Part shown: in pieces, positions 10,982 to 18,732 of the stretch
Position numbering within the stretch: position 1 is the stretch's first letter
Layout of the letters: every line of letters begins with the position of its first letter
Source: Streptomyces sp.
Lineage (GTDB): Bacteria; Actinomycetota; Actinomycetes; Streptomycetales; Streptomycetaceae
Reading direction: 5' to 3'
Assembly (NCBI RefSeq): GCF_031181705.1
Contig: NZ_JAPSKN010000017.1
Span: 18,878 to 54,155, forward strand
Length of the DNA stretch: 35,278 bases
Notes under the pieces: model-generated
The model's database searches: none
The model's input: only the letters and a program-made list of their open reading frames with translations
What the model was told of the DNA's origin: nothing
Position numbers and translations under genes: made by a program

Positions 10982-10987
10982 TAGGAT
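10982..10987 (+). promoter_or_regulatory. Putative -10 element (TAGGAT) for the DUF5998 gene, leaderless type
   Basis: TAGGAT is the best-form vegetative -10 hexamer of streptomycetes and ends 7 nt before the ATG at 10995. The -35 position (10958-10964) is poorly conserved. Confidence 0.5.
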
Positions 10988-10994
10988 GGGCGTC

Positions 10995-11582
10995 ATGGCC
11001 AAGACCAGTACGACGACCCAGGGGCTGCGGGCGGCGATCGAGCGCAGCGGCTACTACCCGGCCCTCGTGGCCGAGGCGGTGGAGGCCGCCGTGGGCGGCG
11101 AGCCCATCCGGTCGTACCTGGTCCACCAGGAGACGACGTTCGACCAGAACGAGGTGCGCCGGCACGTGACGGTGCTCGTCCTCACGGACAACCGCTTCAT
11201 CGTCAGCCACACCGACGAACAGGCCGCCGACAGCACCTCCCCCACGCCGTACGCCACGACGTCCACGGAATCCGTGAAGATCGGCCGGATCTCGTCGATC
11301 GTGGTCAGCCGCGTGGTCGCCAACCCGGAGTCGTACAAGCCGGGCACCCTGCCCCGCGAGGTGGTGCTCACCATCGGCTGGGGTGCCGTCTCCCGCATCG
11401 ACCTGGAGCCGGCCGCCTGCGGCGACCCCAACTGCGAGGCGGACCACGGCTACACCGGCAACTCCACGGCGGACGACCTCAGCCTGCGCGTCAGCGAGGC
11501 CGGGGACGGACCGGAGACCGTGCGCCAGGCCCTGGCCTTCGCACAGGCCCTCTCCGAGGCGACCGCGGACAGCGCCCGCTGA
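10995..11582 (+). CDS. Conserved actinobacterial protein, DUF5998 family, function unknown
   Basis: Protein of 195 residues. No catalytic motif is recognised. It opens with a short helical part (TQGLRAAIERSGYYPALVAEAVEAAV), then a predicted beta-rich region (IRSYLVHQETTFDQNEVRRHVTVLVLTDNRFIVSHT) that reads like a PH-like or lipid/nucleotide-response sandwich. Near residues 139-150 it has CGDPNCEADHGYTG, with two Cys and a His that could bind a metal. Its stop codon overlaps the ATG of the phosphodiesterase gene (TGATG), so the two are co-translated and probably function together. The start at 10995 is chosen because TAGGAT lies 7 nt upstream; an in-frame ATG at 10986 overlaps that hexamer. 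The DUF assignment is from memory of the family. Confidence 0.75.
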   Translation: MAKTSTTTQGLRAAIERSGYYPALVAEAVEAAVGGEPIRSYLVHQETTFDQNEVRRHVTVLVLTDNRFIVSHTDEQAADSTSPTPYATTSTESVKIGRISSIVVSRVVANPESYKPGTLPREVVLTIGWGAVSRIDLEPAACGDPNCEADHGYTGNSTADDLSLRVSEAGDGPETVRQALAFAQALSEATADSAR

Positions 11583-12778
11583 TGGCACAGCCGAAGACGG
11601 CCTGGGACCAGCACCCCGAACCGCTCACCGTGGCCTCCGCACCGACCCCCGAGTACGGCAGCGGCTCCCTCGCCGACCTGCTGCCCACCCTGGCCGCCGG
11701 GCTGGGCGTGCCGGGCATGACCGCCGCGATCCCCGAGCTGACCCCCGCCGACCGGAACTGCGTGTTCCTGATCGACGGCCTCGGCTGGGAGCAGCTGAAG
11801 GCGCACCCCGAGGACGCCCCGTTCATGACGTCCCTGCTCGCCACCTCGCGCGGCGGCACCGGGCGTCCGCTCACCGCCGGCTACCCGGCGACCACGGCGA
11901 CCTCCCTGGCCTCCGTCGGCACGGGCCTGCCGCCCGGCGCGCACGGCCTGCCGGGCTACACCGTGCGCAACCCCGACACCGGCGAGCTGATGAACCAGCT
12001 GCGCTGGCAGCCCTGGACCCCGCCGGGCCCCTGGCAGCCGTACCCCACGGTCTTCCGGCTGGCCCACGAGGCGGGCGTGCACGCCGCGCAGGTGTCCTCC
12101 CCGGCCTTCGAGAACACCCCGCTCACCCGGGTGGCGCTCAGCGGCGGAACGTTCCTCGGACGGCTGACCGGCGAGGACCGCATGGACCTGGCGGCCGAGC
12201 AACTGGCCGCGGGCGACCGCTCCCTGGTCTACACGTACTTCGCCGAGGTCGACGGCGCCGGCCACCGCTTCGGCGTCGACTCCGACGCCTGGCGCGGCCA
12301 GCTCATGTACGCCGACCGCCTGGTCCAGCGCCTCGCGGAGCAACTGCCCCCGCGCAGCGCCCTCTACGTCACCGCCGACCACGGCATGATCGACGTGCCC
12401 TTCGACGAGCAGCACCGCATCGACTTCGACGAGGACTGGGAGCTCAGCGCCGGAGTGGCCCTGCTCGGCGGCGAGGGCCGCGCCCGGCACGTCTACGCGG
12501 TGCCGGGCGCCGCGAACGACGTGCTGACCTGCTGGCGCGAGGTGCTCGGCGAGCAGTTCTGGGTCGCCTCCCGCGACCAGGCCATCGAGGCGGGCTGGTT
12601 CGGCCCGAAGGTCGACGCACGGGTCTACGACCGGATCGGCGACGTGGTGGCCGCCGCGCGCGACGACGTCCTGCTCATCGCCTCCGAGCGGGAGCCCAAG
12701 GAGTCGGCGATGGTCGGCAACCACGGTTCGATGACCCCCGCCGAGCAGCTGGTCCCCCTGCTCGAAGTACGCTCCTGA
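11582..12778 (+). CDS. Type I phosphodiesterase / nucleotide pyrophosphatase family protein (alkaline-phosphatase fold)
   Basis: Protein of 398 residues with the metal-site signature of the alkaline phosphatase superfamily. Asp65 is in VFLIDGLG. The candidate nucleophile is Thr105 in YPATTATSLASVGTG. VDGAGHRFG (Asp and His) and VTADHGMIDVP (Asp-His) are also present, and a distal NHGS (about 380) gives the last His. The family hydrolyses phosphodiester or pyrophosphate bonds of nucleotides or nucleotide sugars with two zinc ions. No signal peptide is visible, so it is likely cytoplasmic. Coupling to the DUF5998 protein upstream and the nearby thymidine kinase downstream suggests a role in nucleotide turnover, but the substrate is not shown by sequence. 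Confidence 0.87.
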   Translation: MAQPKTAWDQHPEPLTVASAPTPEYGSGSLADLLPTLAAGLGVPGMTAAIPELTPADRNCVFLIDGLGWEQLKAHPEDAPFMTSLLATSRGGTGRPLTAGYPATTATSLASVGTGLPPGAHGLPGYTVRNPDTGELMNQLRWQPWTPPGPWQPYPTVFRLAHEAGVHAAQVSSPAFENTPLTRVALSGGTFLGRLTGEDRMDLAAEQLAAGDRSLVYTYFAEVDGAGHRFGVDSDAWRGQLMYADRLVQRLAEQLPPRSALYVTADHGMIDVPFDEQHRIDFDEDWELSAGVALLGGEGRARHVYAVPGAANDVLTCWREVLGEQFWVASRDQAIEAGWFGPKVDARVYDRIGDVVAAARDDVLLIASEREPKESAMVGNHGSMTPAEQLVPLLEVRS

Positions 12779-12821
12779 GACCGCACGCCGCCCCCTTCCA
12801 CCGAAAGGCGCTCAACCCTCC

Positions 12822-13472
12822 ATGCCCGAGCTGGTGTTCTTCTCCGGAACGATGGACTGCGGGAAGTCGACGCTGGCTCTCCAGATCGAGCACAACCGCT
12901 CCGCCCGCGGGCTCCAGGGCATGATCTTCTCCCGCGACGACCGCGCCGGCCACGGCAAGCTGTCCTCACGCCTCGGCCTGGTCACGGACGCCGTGGAGGT
13001 CGAGGACGGACAGGACCTCTACACCTACCTCGTCGACCACCTCTCGCGGGGCGGCCGCGCCGACTACGTGATCGCCGACGAGGCGCAGTTCCTCGCACCG
13101 GAGCAGATCGACCAACTCGCGCGTGTCGTGGACGACCTGGGGCTCGACGTCTACGCCTTCGGCATCACCACCGACTTCCGCTCCAAGCTGTTCCCCGGCT
13201 CCCAGCGGCTGGTGGAACTGGCCGACCGGGTCGAGGTGCTCCAGGTCGAGGCCCTGTGCTGGTGCGGGGCGCGCGCCACGCACAACGCCCGCACGATAGG
13301 CGGCGTCATGGTCGTCGAGGGCGCCCAGGTGGTCGTCGGCGACGTCACCCACTCCGCCGACGAGGTCGGCTACGAGGTGCTGTGCCGCCGCCACCACCGC
13401 CGCCGCATGACGGCCGCGACGGCCCGCGCGGCGGCCCTGTCCCCGGACGTCCTGCCGGTGACGTCCGCCTGA
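12822..13472 (+). CDS. tdk: Thymidine kinase (TK1-like, type II)
   Basis: Protein of 216 residues that phosphorylates thymidine with ATP in the salvage pathway. The P-loop is GTMDCGKST (9-17); the Walker B/catalytic segment is IADEAQF with Asp86-Glu87. The lasso/thymidine region reads VEALCWCGARATHNAR. A zinc-binding set is formed by Cys in CWCG and by CRRHH near residue 188. The C-terminal extension is Ala-rich. GAAAGG about 15 nt before the ATG is the best available ribosome-binding site. It follows the phosphodiesterase gene by 43 bp and may be in the same transcript. The P-loop differs from the common GPMFSGKT of TK1 but keeps GKS/T. Confidence 0.9.
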   Translation: MPELVFFSGTMDCGKSTLALQIEHNRSARGLQGMIFSRDDRAGHGKLSSRLGLVTDAVEVEDGQDLYTYLVDHLSRGGRADYVIADEAQFLAPEQIDQLARVVDDLGLDVYAFGITTDFRSKLFPGSQRLVELADRVEVLQVEALCWCGARATHNARTIGGVMVVEGAQVVVGDVTHSADEVGYEVLCRRHHRRRMTAATARAAALSPDVLPVTSA

Positions 13473-13494
13473 ACCCGGTGCCGGGCAGGGGCAC

Positions 13495-13515
13495 GCGGCC
13501 GGTCAGTCCGGCCGC
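13495..13515. terminator. Bidirectional terminator between tdk and the VOC gene
   Basis: An 8-bp stem, GCGGCCGG (13495-13502) with CCGGCCGC (13508-13515), has a 5-nt loop. It includes the VOC gene stop codon. It is short but placed between convergent genes. Confidence 0.5.
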
Positions 13516-14306
13516 TGGAGCAGCGCGAACCGCGCTCCCTCCGGATCCGCCACCGCAACCACCCGTCCCTGCGGGGTGTCCCGCACCGGCTGCAGGACGG
13601 TCCCGCCCAGGTGGACGAGGTGGTCCAGGGCGTCCGCGACGTCGTCGACCTGGAAGTACGTCACCCAGTGCGGTCCCCGGTCGCGGGGCAGAGACTGCCC
13701 CAGGCCGTGGACACCGGCGACGGGCCGGCCGCCGAGGTGCAGCGTGACGTAGTCGAAGTCGGCGGAGACCACCGGCTCCTCCTCGTAGCCGAACACCGTC
13801 CGGTAGAACTTGGCGACGGTCGCCGACTCGAAGGTGAGCAGCTCGTTCCAGGCGGGTGTGCCGGGGAGGTCCGAGACGGCCGTGCCGAGGTGCGCGGCGG
13901 CCTGCCAGACGCCGAAGACCGCGCCCGAGGGGTCGGAGCCGATCGCCAGCCGGCCGGCGTCGGCGGCGTCCAGCGGGCCCACGCCGATCGTGCCGCCGCA
14001 GCTGCGCACCGTCTCGGCCGTCAGATCGGCGTCGCGCGAGGCGAAGTAGGGGGTCCACGCGATGGGCAGGTGCCGGTCCGGCGGCAGTTGCCCGATGCCG
14101 GCCACCTCCCGCCCGTCGAGCAGCGCGCGCACGTACGGGCCGAGCTGCTGGGGGCCGGGCCGGAACTCCCAGCCGAACAGCGCTCCGTAGAACTCCTCGG
14201 TCGTGGCCAGGCCGTGCACCATCAGGCTCGCCCAGCAGGGCGTGCCGGGCGCGTGGCCAGCGGGTGGTGCGCCGTTCGGGCCGGTGGACGCCGGTGCGTC
14301 GCTCAT
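13503..14306 (-). CDS. VOC superfamily protein with two glyoxalase/bleomycin-resistance domains
   Basis: Protein of 267 residues with two tandem vicinal-oxygen-chelate modules. The first spans about 22-135 (CWASLMVHGLATTEEFYGALFGWEF) and the second about 145-262 (NELLTFESATVAKFYRTVFGYEEE ... GPHWVTYFQVDDVADALDHLVHLGGTV ... ADPEGARFALLQ). Each module supplies beta-alpha-beta-beta-beta motifs that normally bind a metal or a small ligand. Similar two-domain proteins in Streptomyces are often called hydroxylase-like or CFP32-like, but no reaction is established by sequence. The ATG at 14306 is preferred over the GTG at 14312 because a purine tract (GAGAAGAGAG) precedes it. It is divergent from the sulfurtransferase and convergent with tdk. 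Confidence 0.82.
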   Translation of the reverse strand: MSDAPASTGPNGAPPAGHAPGTPCWASLMVHGLATTEEFYGALFGWEFRPGPQQLGPYVRALLDGREVAGIGQLPPDRHLPIAWTPYFASRDADLTAETVRSCGGTIGVGPLDAADAGRLAIGSDPSGAVFGVWQAAAHLGTAVSDLPGTPAWNELLTFESATVAKFYRTVFGYEEEPVVSADFDYVTLHLGGRPVAGVHGLGQSLPRDRGPHWVTYFQVDDVADALDHLVHLGGTVLQPVRDTPQGRVVAVADPEGARFALLQRPD

Positions 14307-14559
14307 CGTCACTCTCTTCTCGGCCTAGTGGTGGCCGGTGCTCTCCGCAGCCCTCGTGGGGCTCGCTGTGCGGGACGACCCACGTCCGGGAGAATGCCCG
14401 ATGTGCGGGGCGCTGTCCCTTGCGGCGCGCTTGTCAGCAGGTGTCGTTCAGCTGTACAGCATGTGCTTGTTCCCGTACGCCGCGTGATCGACCCGGTTCG
14501 GCGGAGCAGAGTAGCCGGACCGCGACGGCTCGGCCACCCGGTGCGCGAGGATGGGGACC

Positions 14560-15411
14560 ATGAACGCCATCATTTCCGCAGCCGACCTCGCGAGCGGTCT
14601 GACGGGCCCCAACCCGCCTGTCCTGCTCGACGTCCGCTGGCAGCTCACCGCCGCCAAGGCCTCCGGTGAGCCGCCGTTCGACGGGCGGGCCGCGTACGAG
14701 GCAGGGCACCTGCCGGGGGCCGTCTACGTCGATCTGGACCGGGAGTTGGCCTCGGCTCCGGGTGCGGGCGGCCGGCATCCGCTGCCCGACCTCGCCTGTT
14801 TCGGCGCGGCGATGCGCCGGGCGGGCGTGTCGTCCCGTAGGCCGGTGGTCGTCTACGACGGCGGCCAGGGCTGGGCGGCGGCCCGGGCGTGGTGGCTGCT
14901 GCGCTGGACGGGTCACCCGGACGTGCGAGTCCTCGACGGCGGGTTGCCGGCGTGGGAGGGGCCGTTGGAGAAGAGCGTGCCGGCCCCGGCGGAGGGCGAC
15001 TTCACTCCCGAGCCGGGGGCCGCGGGGCTGCTCGACGCGGATGCCGCGGCGGCGCTGGCGCGGTCCGGGGTGCTGCTGGACGCTCGGGCGGGGGAGCGGT
15101 ACCGGGGCGAGGTGGAGCCGATCGATCCGGTGGCCGGGCACATTCCGGGCGCGGTGTCGGCGCCCACGACCCAGAACGTGGGCGCCGACGGCCGTTTCCT
15201 GCCCGCCGAGACGCTCCGGGAGCGCTTCAAGGGCCTCGGGGTGTCGGAGGGTTCGCGGGTCGGCGTGTACTGCGGGTCGGGCGTGTCGGCGGCGCACCAG
15301 GTGCTGGCGCTCGCGATCGCGGGCCTCCCGGCGGAGCTGTACGTGGGCTCGTGGTCGGAGTGGTCCTCGGACCCGGACCGCCCGGTCGCGGTGGGGCCCG
15401 ACCCGCAGTGA
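14560..15411 (+). CDS. sseA: Sulfurtransferase with tandem rhodanese domains (3-mercaptopyruvate type)
   Basis: Protein of 283 residues with two rhodanese domains. The inactive N-terminal one spans about 10-140 (LLDVRWQL, YEAGHLPGAVYVDLDREL, VVVYDGGQGWAAARAWWLLRW) and the catalytic C-terminal one about 160-280. The active-site loop is CGSGVSA with Cys238; the CGSGV/T form is typical of 3-mercaptopyruvate sulfurtransferases, while thiosulfate sulfurtransferases usually have CRKGVT. It transfers sulfane sulfur to cyanide, thiols or thioredoxin. The ATG at 14560 is 9 nt after GAGG; an in-frame ATG at 14551 overlaps that site. GAGGAT also ends 7 nt before the ATG, so a leaderless start is possible. 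It is convergent with sepH. Confidence 0.88.
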   Translation: MNAIISAADLASGLTGPNPPVLLDVRWQLTAAKASGEPPFDGRAAYEAGHLPGAVYVDLDRELASAPGAGGRHPLPDLACFGAAMRRAGVSSRRPVVVYDGGQGWAAARAWWLLRWTGHPDVRVLDGGLPAWEGPLEKSVPAPAEGDFTPEPGAAGLLDADAAAALARSGVLLDARAGERYRGEVEPIDPVAGHIPGAVSAPTTQNVGADGRFLPAETLRERFKGLGVSEGSRVGVYCGSGVSAAHQVLALAIAGLPAELYVGSWSEWSSDPDRPVAVGPDPQ

Positions 15412-15425
15412 GCACACGCGCGTAA

Positions 15426-15450
15426 GGGCCGCGCCTTGCGCGCGCGGCCC
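15426..15450. terminator. Bidirectional terminator between sseA and sepH
   Basis: A 9-bp perfect stem, GGGCCGCGC (15426-15434) with GCGCGGCCC (15442-15450), has a 7-nt loop, between two convergent stop codons (15411 and 15475). Confidence 0.65.
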
Positions 15451-15474
15451 CCACACGTACGACGACCGGCCCGG

Positions 15475-16521
15475 CTACTCCTGCTTCTTGCGCCGGGTAC
15501 CGAACACGATCTCGTCCCAGCTCGGCACGGCCGCTCTGCGGCCCGGGCGGACGCCGTCGGCCTCCGCCTGTCGGTCGGTGGCGCCGATGAGCCGGTCACG
15601 GTGGCTGCCCACGGACCGCGGCATGAGGACGTCCGCGTACGCGGAACCGGCCGAGGCGGCGGGAGCCGGGGGCTCCTCCTCCTCGGGTTCGACGGCGGGC
15701 TCGTCGTCGGGTTCCGGCGAGGGACGCTCCGGGACCACCAGGTCGCCGCGGAAACTCGGCACGGCCTCCAGCAGGCTGGTCAGCGAGTCCCGTTCGCTGG
15801 AGGCCGTGATGGCCAGGGCCTCCTCGTCGGGCTCCGAGGCCGCGGGCAGGCTCGGGCGCTCGCGGTCGCCGGGGCGGTCCAGCGGCCGGTCGCGCGGCAG
15901 CCGTGCGATCCGCGGCACGAACGGGAAGCTGGGTTCGGGCGCGGCCAGGTCGTCGGACTCGCCGATCAGCGAGCGGGCCTCGTCGTCGACGGCCTGGACG
16001 AGCCGCCGGGGCGGGTCGTACGTCCAGCTCGCCGAGTGCGGCTCGCCCGCGACGCGGTAGACCAGCAGGACCTCCCACGTGCCGTCGTCACGACGCCACG
16101 AGTCCCACTGGACGGTGTCCTTGTCGGCCCCGCGCAGCAGCAGCCGCTCCTGCACGGCCTCGCCCAGCGGCGGACCGGAGTTCTCGCCGGGGCGGCGGAC
16201 CGGGGTCTTGCGCGCCCGCTCGGCCATGAAGGCCCGCTCGGCGAGCACCGGGCCCTCGAAGCGGCGGACCCGGTCGACGGGGATGCCGGCCATCTGCGCG
16301 ACCTCTTCCGCGGTCGCGCCGGCACGTATACGCGCCTGGATGTCACGGGGGCGGAGGTGGCTCTCCACCTCGATCTCGATCTGGCCGAGGCGGGGACGGT
16401 CGCCGCGCACGGCGGCGCGGAGCCGTTCGTCGATCGGAAGCGTGTACTCCGTGCTGTCCGCAGCCTTCAGCACCAGCCGTGTGCCGTCATTCGAGACGGC
16501 CACGACACGCAGTTCGGGCAT
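15475..16521 (-). CDS. sepH: Cell division protein SepH (DUF3071), FtsZ regulator
   Basis: Protein of 348 residues. The N-terminal DUF3071 region spans about 1-170 (MPELRVVAVSNDGTRLVLKA; IEIEVESHLRPRDIQARIRAGATAEEVAQMAGIPVDRVRRFEGPVLAERAFMAE) and contains the helix-turn-helix-like segment. An acidic, proline-rich disordered linker (about 200-300) and a conserved C-terminal tail, VPSWDEIVFGTRRKK, follow. SepH of S. venezuelae and M. smegmatis binds FtsZ and stimulates filament assembly at division sites. The ATG at 16521 is preceded by GGGAGG at good spacing on the minus strand. The helix-turn-helix is used for FtsZ binding in characterised SepH rather than for DNA. It is transcribed alone, and its upstream region holds no other clear gene for about 270 bp. 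Confidence 0.93.
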   Translation of the reverse strand: MPELRVVAVSNDGTRLVLKAADSTEYTLPIDERLRAAVRGDRPRLGQIEIEVESHLRPRDIQARIRAGATAEEVAQMAGIPVDRVRRFEGPVLAERAFMAERARKTPVRRPGENSGPPLGEAVQERLLLRGADKDTVQWDSWRRDDGTWEVLLVYRVAGEPHSASWTYDPPRRLVQAVDDEARSLIGESDDLAAPEPSFPFVPRIARLPRDRPLDRPGDRERPSLPAASEPDEEALAITASSERDSLTSLLEAVPSFRGDLVVPERPSPEPDDEPAVEPEEEEPPAPAASAGSAYADVLMPRSVGSHRDRLIGATDRQAEADGVRPGRRAAVPSWDEIVFGTRRKKQE

Positions 16522-16793
16522 GGGGACCTCCCGGGTGGTGCCTGCCGACGTCACGTGCGTCGCTGCTTCCGCTAGTCGAGTGTGGCCTGCCCGGGTGCAG
16601 CCTGCCACAACCTTGCCGAGTTGCCCGGCGTGTCGGGCGCGGGCCCTGGATCGCCGTTATGGCACGGTTACCTATTCGCAACGCTAAGTGACGAACTCTG
16701 TCACCCTGCGCAACTAGCCCCCTCCCGGCGGTCCTTGAAGGCCCCGGGCACCCTGACGGGAGACCGGACCCAGGGCTCGCCACAGTACTCCAT
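16522..16793. other. Intergenic region upstream of sepH
   Basis: This 272-bp divergent spacer should carry the sepH promoter, but no hexamer pair could be called with confidence on the minus strand. The stretch 16655-16735 is less GC-rich than its surroundings (for example TTACCTATTCGCAACGCTAA). No tRNA-like or riboswitch-like pattern was recognised. Confidence 0.35.
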
Positions 16794-17489
16794 TTGGGCC
16801 ACGTGCGTGGATTGGCACGCCGTCCAACTTCTGGCAAGAGCGGGGACTTGGCCGCCTCATGCCCCCGTTCCGCGATCTTGAACGTGGGGAACTTCACGCA
16901 ATCGCCAGAACCGGAAATACGAGTTTCGGCCACTCGTCCCCTCCCTGTGCAGTTGATCGACCGGGTACGGGAAAGACGGGCAAGGGCCGAGCCCTCGGGT
17001 CCGGCTGCCGCAACGGCCGGACAATCACCTCCGCCACCCGGCGAGTTCACCCCGGACACCGTCCACCGCCCCCGGGCCAGGGGCTGGAAACGGCCGGTGC
17101 TCGCCGCGGCCCTCGTCTTCGGCGTCGCGATGGCCGGAATCACCACCTACGAACTGGTGGCCGGCCGCAACCCCGGCGGCGGCCGCAGCGCCACCGCCGG
17201 CGACGCCCTCTCGCCCGGGGGACCTCCGATGGTTCCGACGCGGGTTCGGAAGGTGACGGCGGCGCCACGGACGTTCCGTCCACCGGATCCGCGCCGGACG
17301 GGAACGTCTCGCCTCCCCCGGTGACTCCGGCGGCACCGCATCCTCCCCGGCCCCGACACCGAGCAGCACACCGGGAGCGAGGACCCGGGGCGCACCACTC
17401 CCAGCGCGTCGCCTACGCCCCCAGAACCCTCCGCAAGTAGTCGTTCCGGAACAGCCGATCGGGATCCAGACGGTCCCGCAGCGCCGTGA
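16794..17489 (+). pseudogene. Frameshifted gene for a single-pass membrane protein with a Pro/Ser/Thr-rich tail
   Basis: The phase-0 frame runs from a TTG at 16794 (or a GTG at 16884) and gives LPVQLIDRVRERRARAEP, then a basic stop-transfer flank and one clear membrane segment, PVLAAALVFGVAMAGITTYE (about 17094-17153). Shortly after, its GC3 pattern breaks at a run of five G (17217-17221). A hydrophilic tail typical of streptomycete envelope proteins continues in phase 2 (TSDGSDAGSEGDGGATDV). It then moves to phase 1 near a run of five C (17315-17319; ASPGDSGGTASSPAPTPSS) and back to phase 0 near 17370 (TGSEDPGRTTPSASPTPPE). Three shifts of the same sense indicate either decay or homopolymer errors. 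No ribosome-binding site is obvious. Phase 0 ends at the TGA at 17487-17489, overlapping the convergent oxidase gene; phase 2 would end at the TAG at 17438-17440. Function is unknown. Confidence 0.45.
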
Positions 17490-18732
17490 ACTCGCCGAAG
17501 CGCGGATACACCCGGGAGAGGTACTCCGCGTCCCGGGTGTGGATCTTGCCCCAGTGCGGGCGGCCCTCGTGGGCGGTGAAGATGCGCTCGGCCGCGGTGA
17601 AGTACCGGTGGTAGGGCGTGCCCCGGAACATGTGCACGGCGATGTAGGCGCTGTCCCGGCCGGAGGCGGTGGAGAGCGTGATGTCGTCGGCCGGGGCGGT
17701 GCGCACCTCCACGGGGAAGCTGACCTTGAGGCCGGAGCGGTCCACCATGGCCTTCAGTTCGCGCAGCGTCTCGACGACGGCCGCGCGCGGAACGGCGTAC
17801 TCCATCTCCACGAAGCGCACCCGGCGCGGGGACGTGAACACCTTGTGGGGGATGTCGGTGTACGTCCGCGCGGACAGGGCCCTGCTGGAGATCCGGGCGA
17901 TCGTGGGGATCGTCGCGGGCACCGCCCGGCCCACCCAGTTGGCCACCTGGAAGACCCCGTTGGAGAGGAACTCGTCCTCGATCCAGCCCTTGAGCTGCGG
18001 CACGGGCTGCTCCGGGCCCGCGCTGCGGTTGTTGCGCTTGGTGTTGGTGCTGCCGGTGTGCGGGAACCAGTAGAACTCGAAGTGCTCGTTCTCGGCCCAG
18101 AGTTCCTCGAAGTCCGCCAGTACCCTCTCGAGCGGCATCGGTTCCTCACGGGCCGTGAGCAGGAAGACCGGCTCGACGGCGAAGGTGATCGCGGTGACGA
18201 TGCCCAGAGCGCCCAGGCCGATGCGGGCGGCCGCGAAGACCTCCGGGTTCTCCTTCTCGGAGCAGGTGAGGACCGAGCCGTCCGCCGTGACCAGTTCCAG
18301 GCCCCTGATCTGGGCGGCGATCGACCCGGAGTCGCGGCCCGTGCCGTGGGTGCCCGTGCCGGTGGCGCCGGAGACGGTCTGCTCCATGATGTCGCCCATG
18401 TTCGTCAGCGACAGGCCCTCGCGCGCCAGGGCCACATTGAGTCGCTTGAGCGGGGTGCCGGCCTCCACCGTGACCGTCATGTTCTCCCGGTCGATCCTGC
18501 GGATGCCGGTCAACAGTTGAGGACGGATCAACACACCGTCCGTCGCGGCTATGGACGTGAAGGAATGTCCCGAGCCGACGGCCTTCACCGTCAGGCCGTC
18601 CTCGGCGGCCTGCCGCACGGCGGCGGCCAGCTCGTCGACGGAGGCCGGGGTGACCTCCCGCGCGGGACGCATCGAGACGTTGCCGCCCCAGTTACGCCAC
18701 GTGCCGTTCTTTCCGTTCGCTGTGCTGCCCAA
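17413..18732 (-). CDS. FAD-linked oxidase of the VAO/sugar-lactone oxidase family (D-arabinono-1,4-lactone oxidase type)
   Basis: Protein of 439 residues. The N-terminal FAD-binding domain has WRNWGGNVS (12-20) and GSGHSF with His56, the position of the covalent 8-alpha-histidyl-FAD link in this family. The GDIMEQTVSGATGTGTHGTG loop follows, then the ALO C-terminal domain with the HWGKIHTRD motif. Relatives oxidise aldonolactones or alditols (arabinono- and gulono-lactone oxidases, xylitol oxidase). The start is taken as TTG at 18732 because GGAGG lies 5 nt upstream and the conserved WRNW segment begins at residue 12, ahead of the first ATG (Met21). It overlaps the end of the MFS gene by 41 nt, implying translational coupling. 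The substrate is not determined by sequence. Confidence 0.88.
   Translation of the reverse strand: MGSTANGKNGTWRNWGGNVSMRPAREVTPASVDELAAAVRQAAEDGLTVKAVGSGHSFTSIAATDGVLIRPQLLTGIRRIDRENMTVTVEAGTPLKRLNVALAREGLSLTNMGDIMEQTVSGATGTGTHGTGRDSGSIAAQIRGLELVTADGSVLTCSEKENPEVFAAARIGLGALGIVTAITFAVEPVFLLTAREEPMPLERVLADFEELWAENEHFEFYWFPHTGSTNTKRNNRSAGPEQPVPQLKGWIEDEFLSNGVFQVANWVGRAVPATIPTIARISSRALSARTYTDIPHKVFTSPRRVRFVEMEYAVPRAAVVETLRELKAMVDRSGLKVSFPVEVRTAPADDITLSTASGRDSAYIAVHMFRGTPYHRYFTAAERIFTAHEGRPHWGKIHTRDAEYLSRVYPRFGEFTALRDRLDPDRLFRNDYLRRVLGA

Noticed and set aside
8042..11002. A 986-codon antisense frame over the Pat-like gene
   Set aside because: Low-complexity Gly/Val/Asp/Gln composition with no domain, opposite to a gene with clear GNAT and ATP-grasp motifs.
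16859..17440. An intact 193-codon frame in phase 2 as the real gene at this place
   Set aside because: Its first two thirds (RRDGRNHHLRTGGRPQPRRR) look like noise, while phase 0 encodes a clean membrane helix. Only the last third looks like protein, so a frameshifted gene explains it better.
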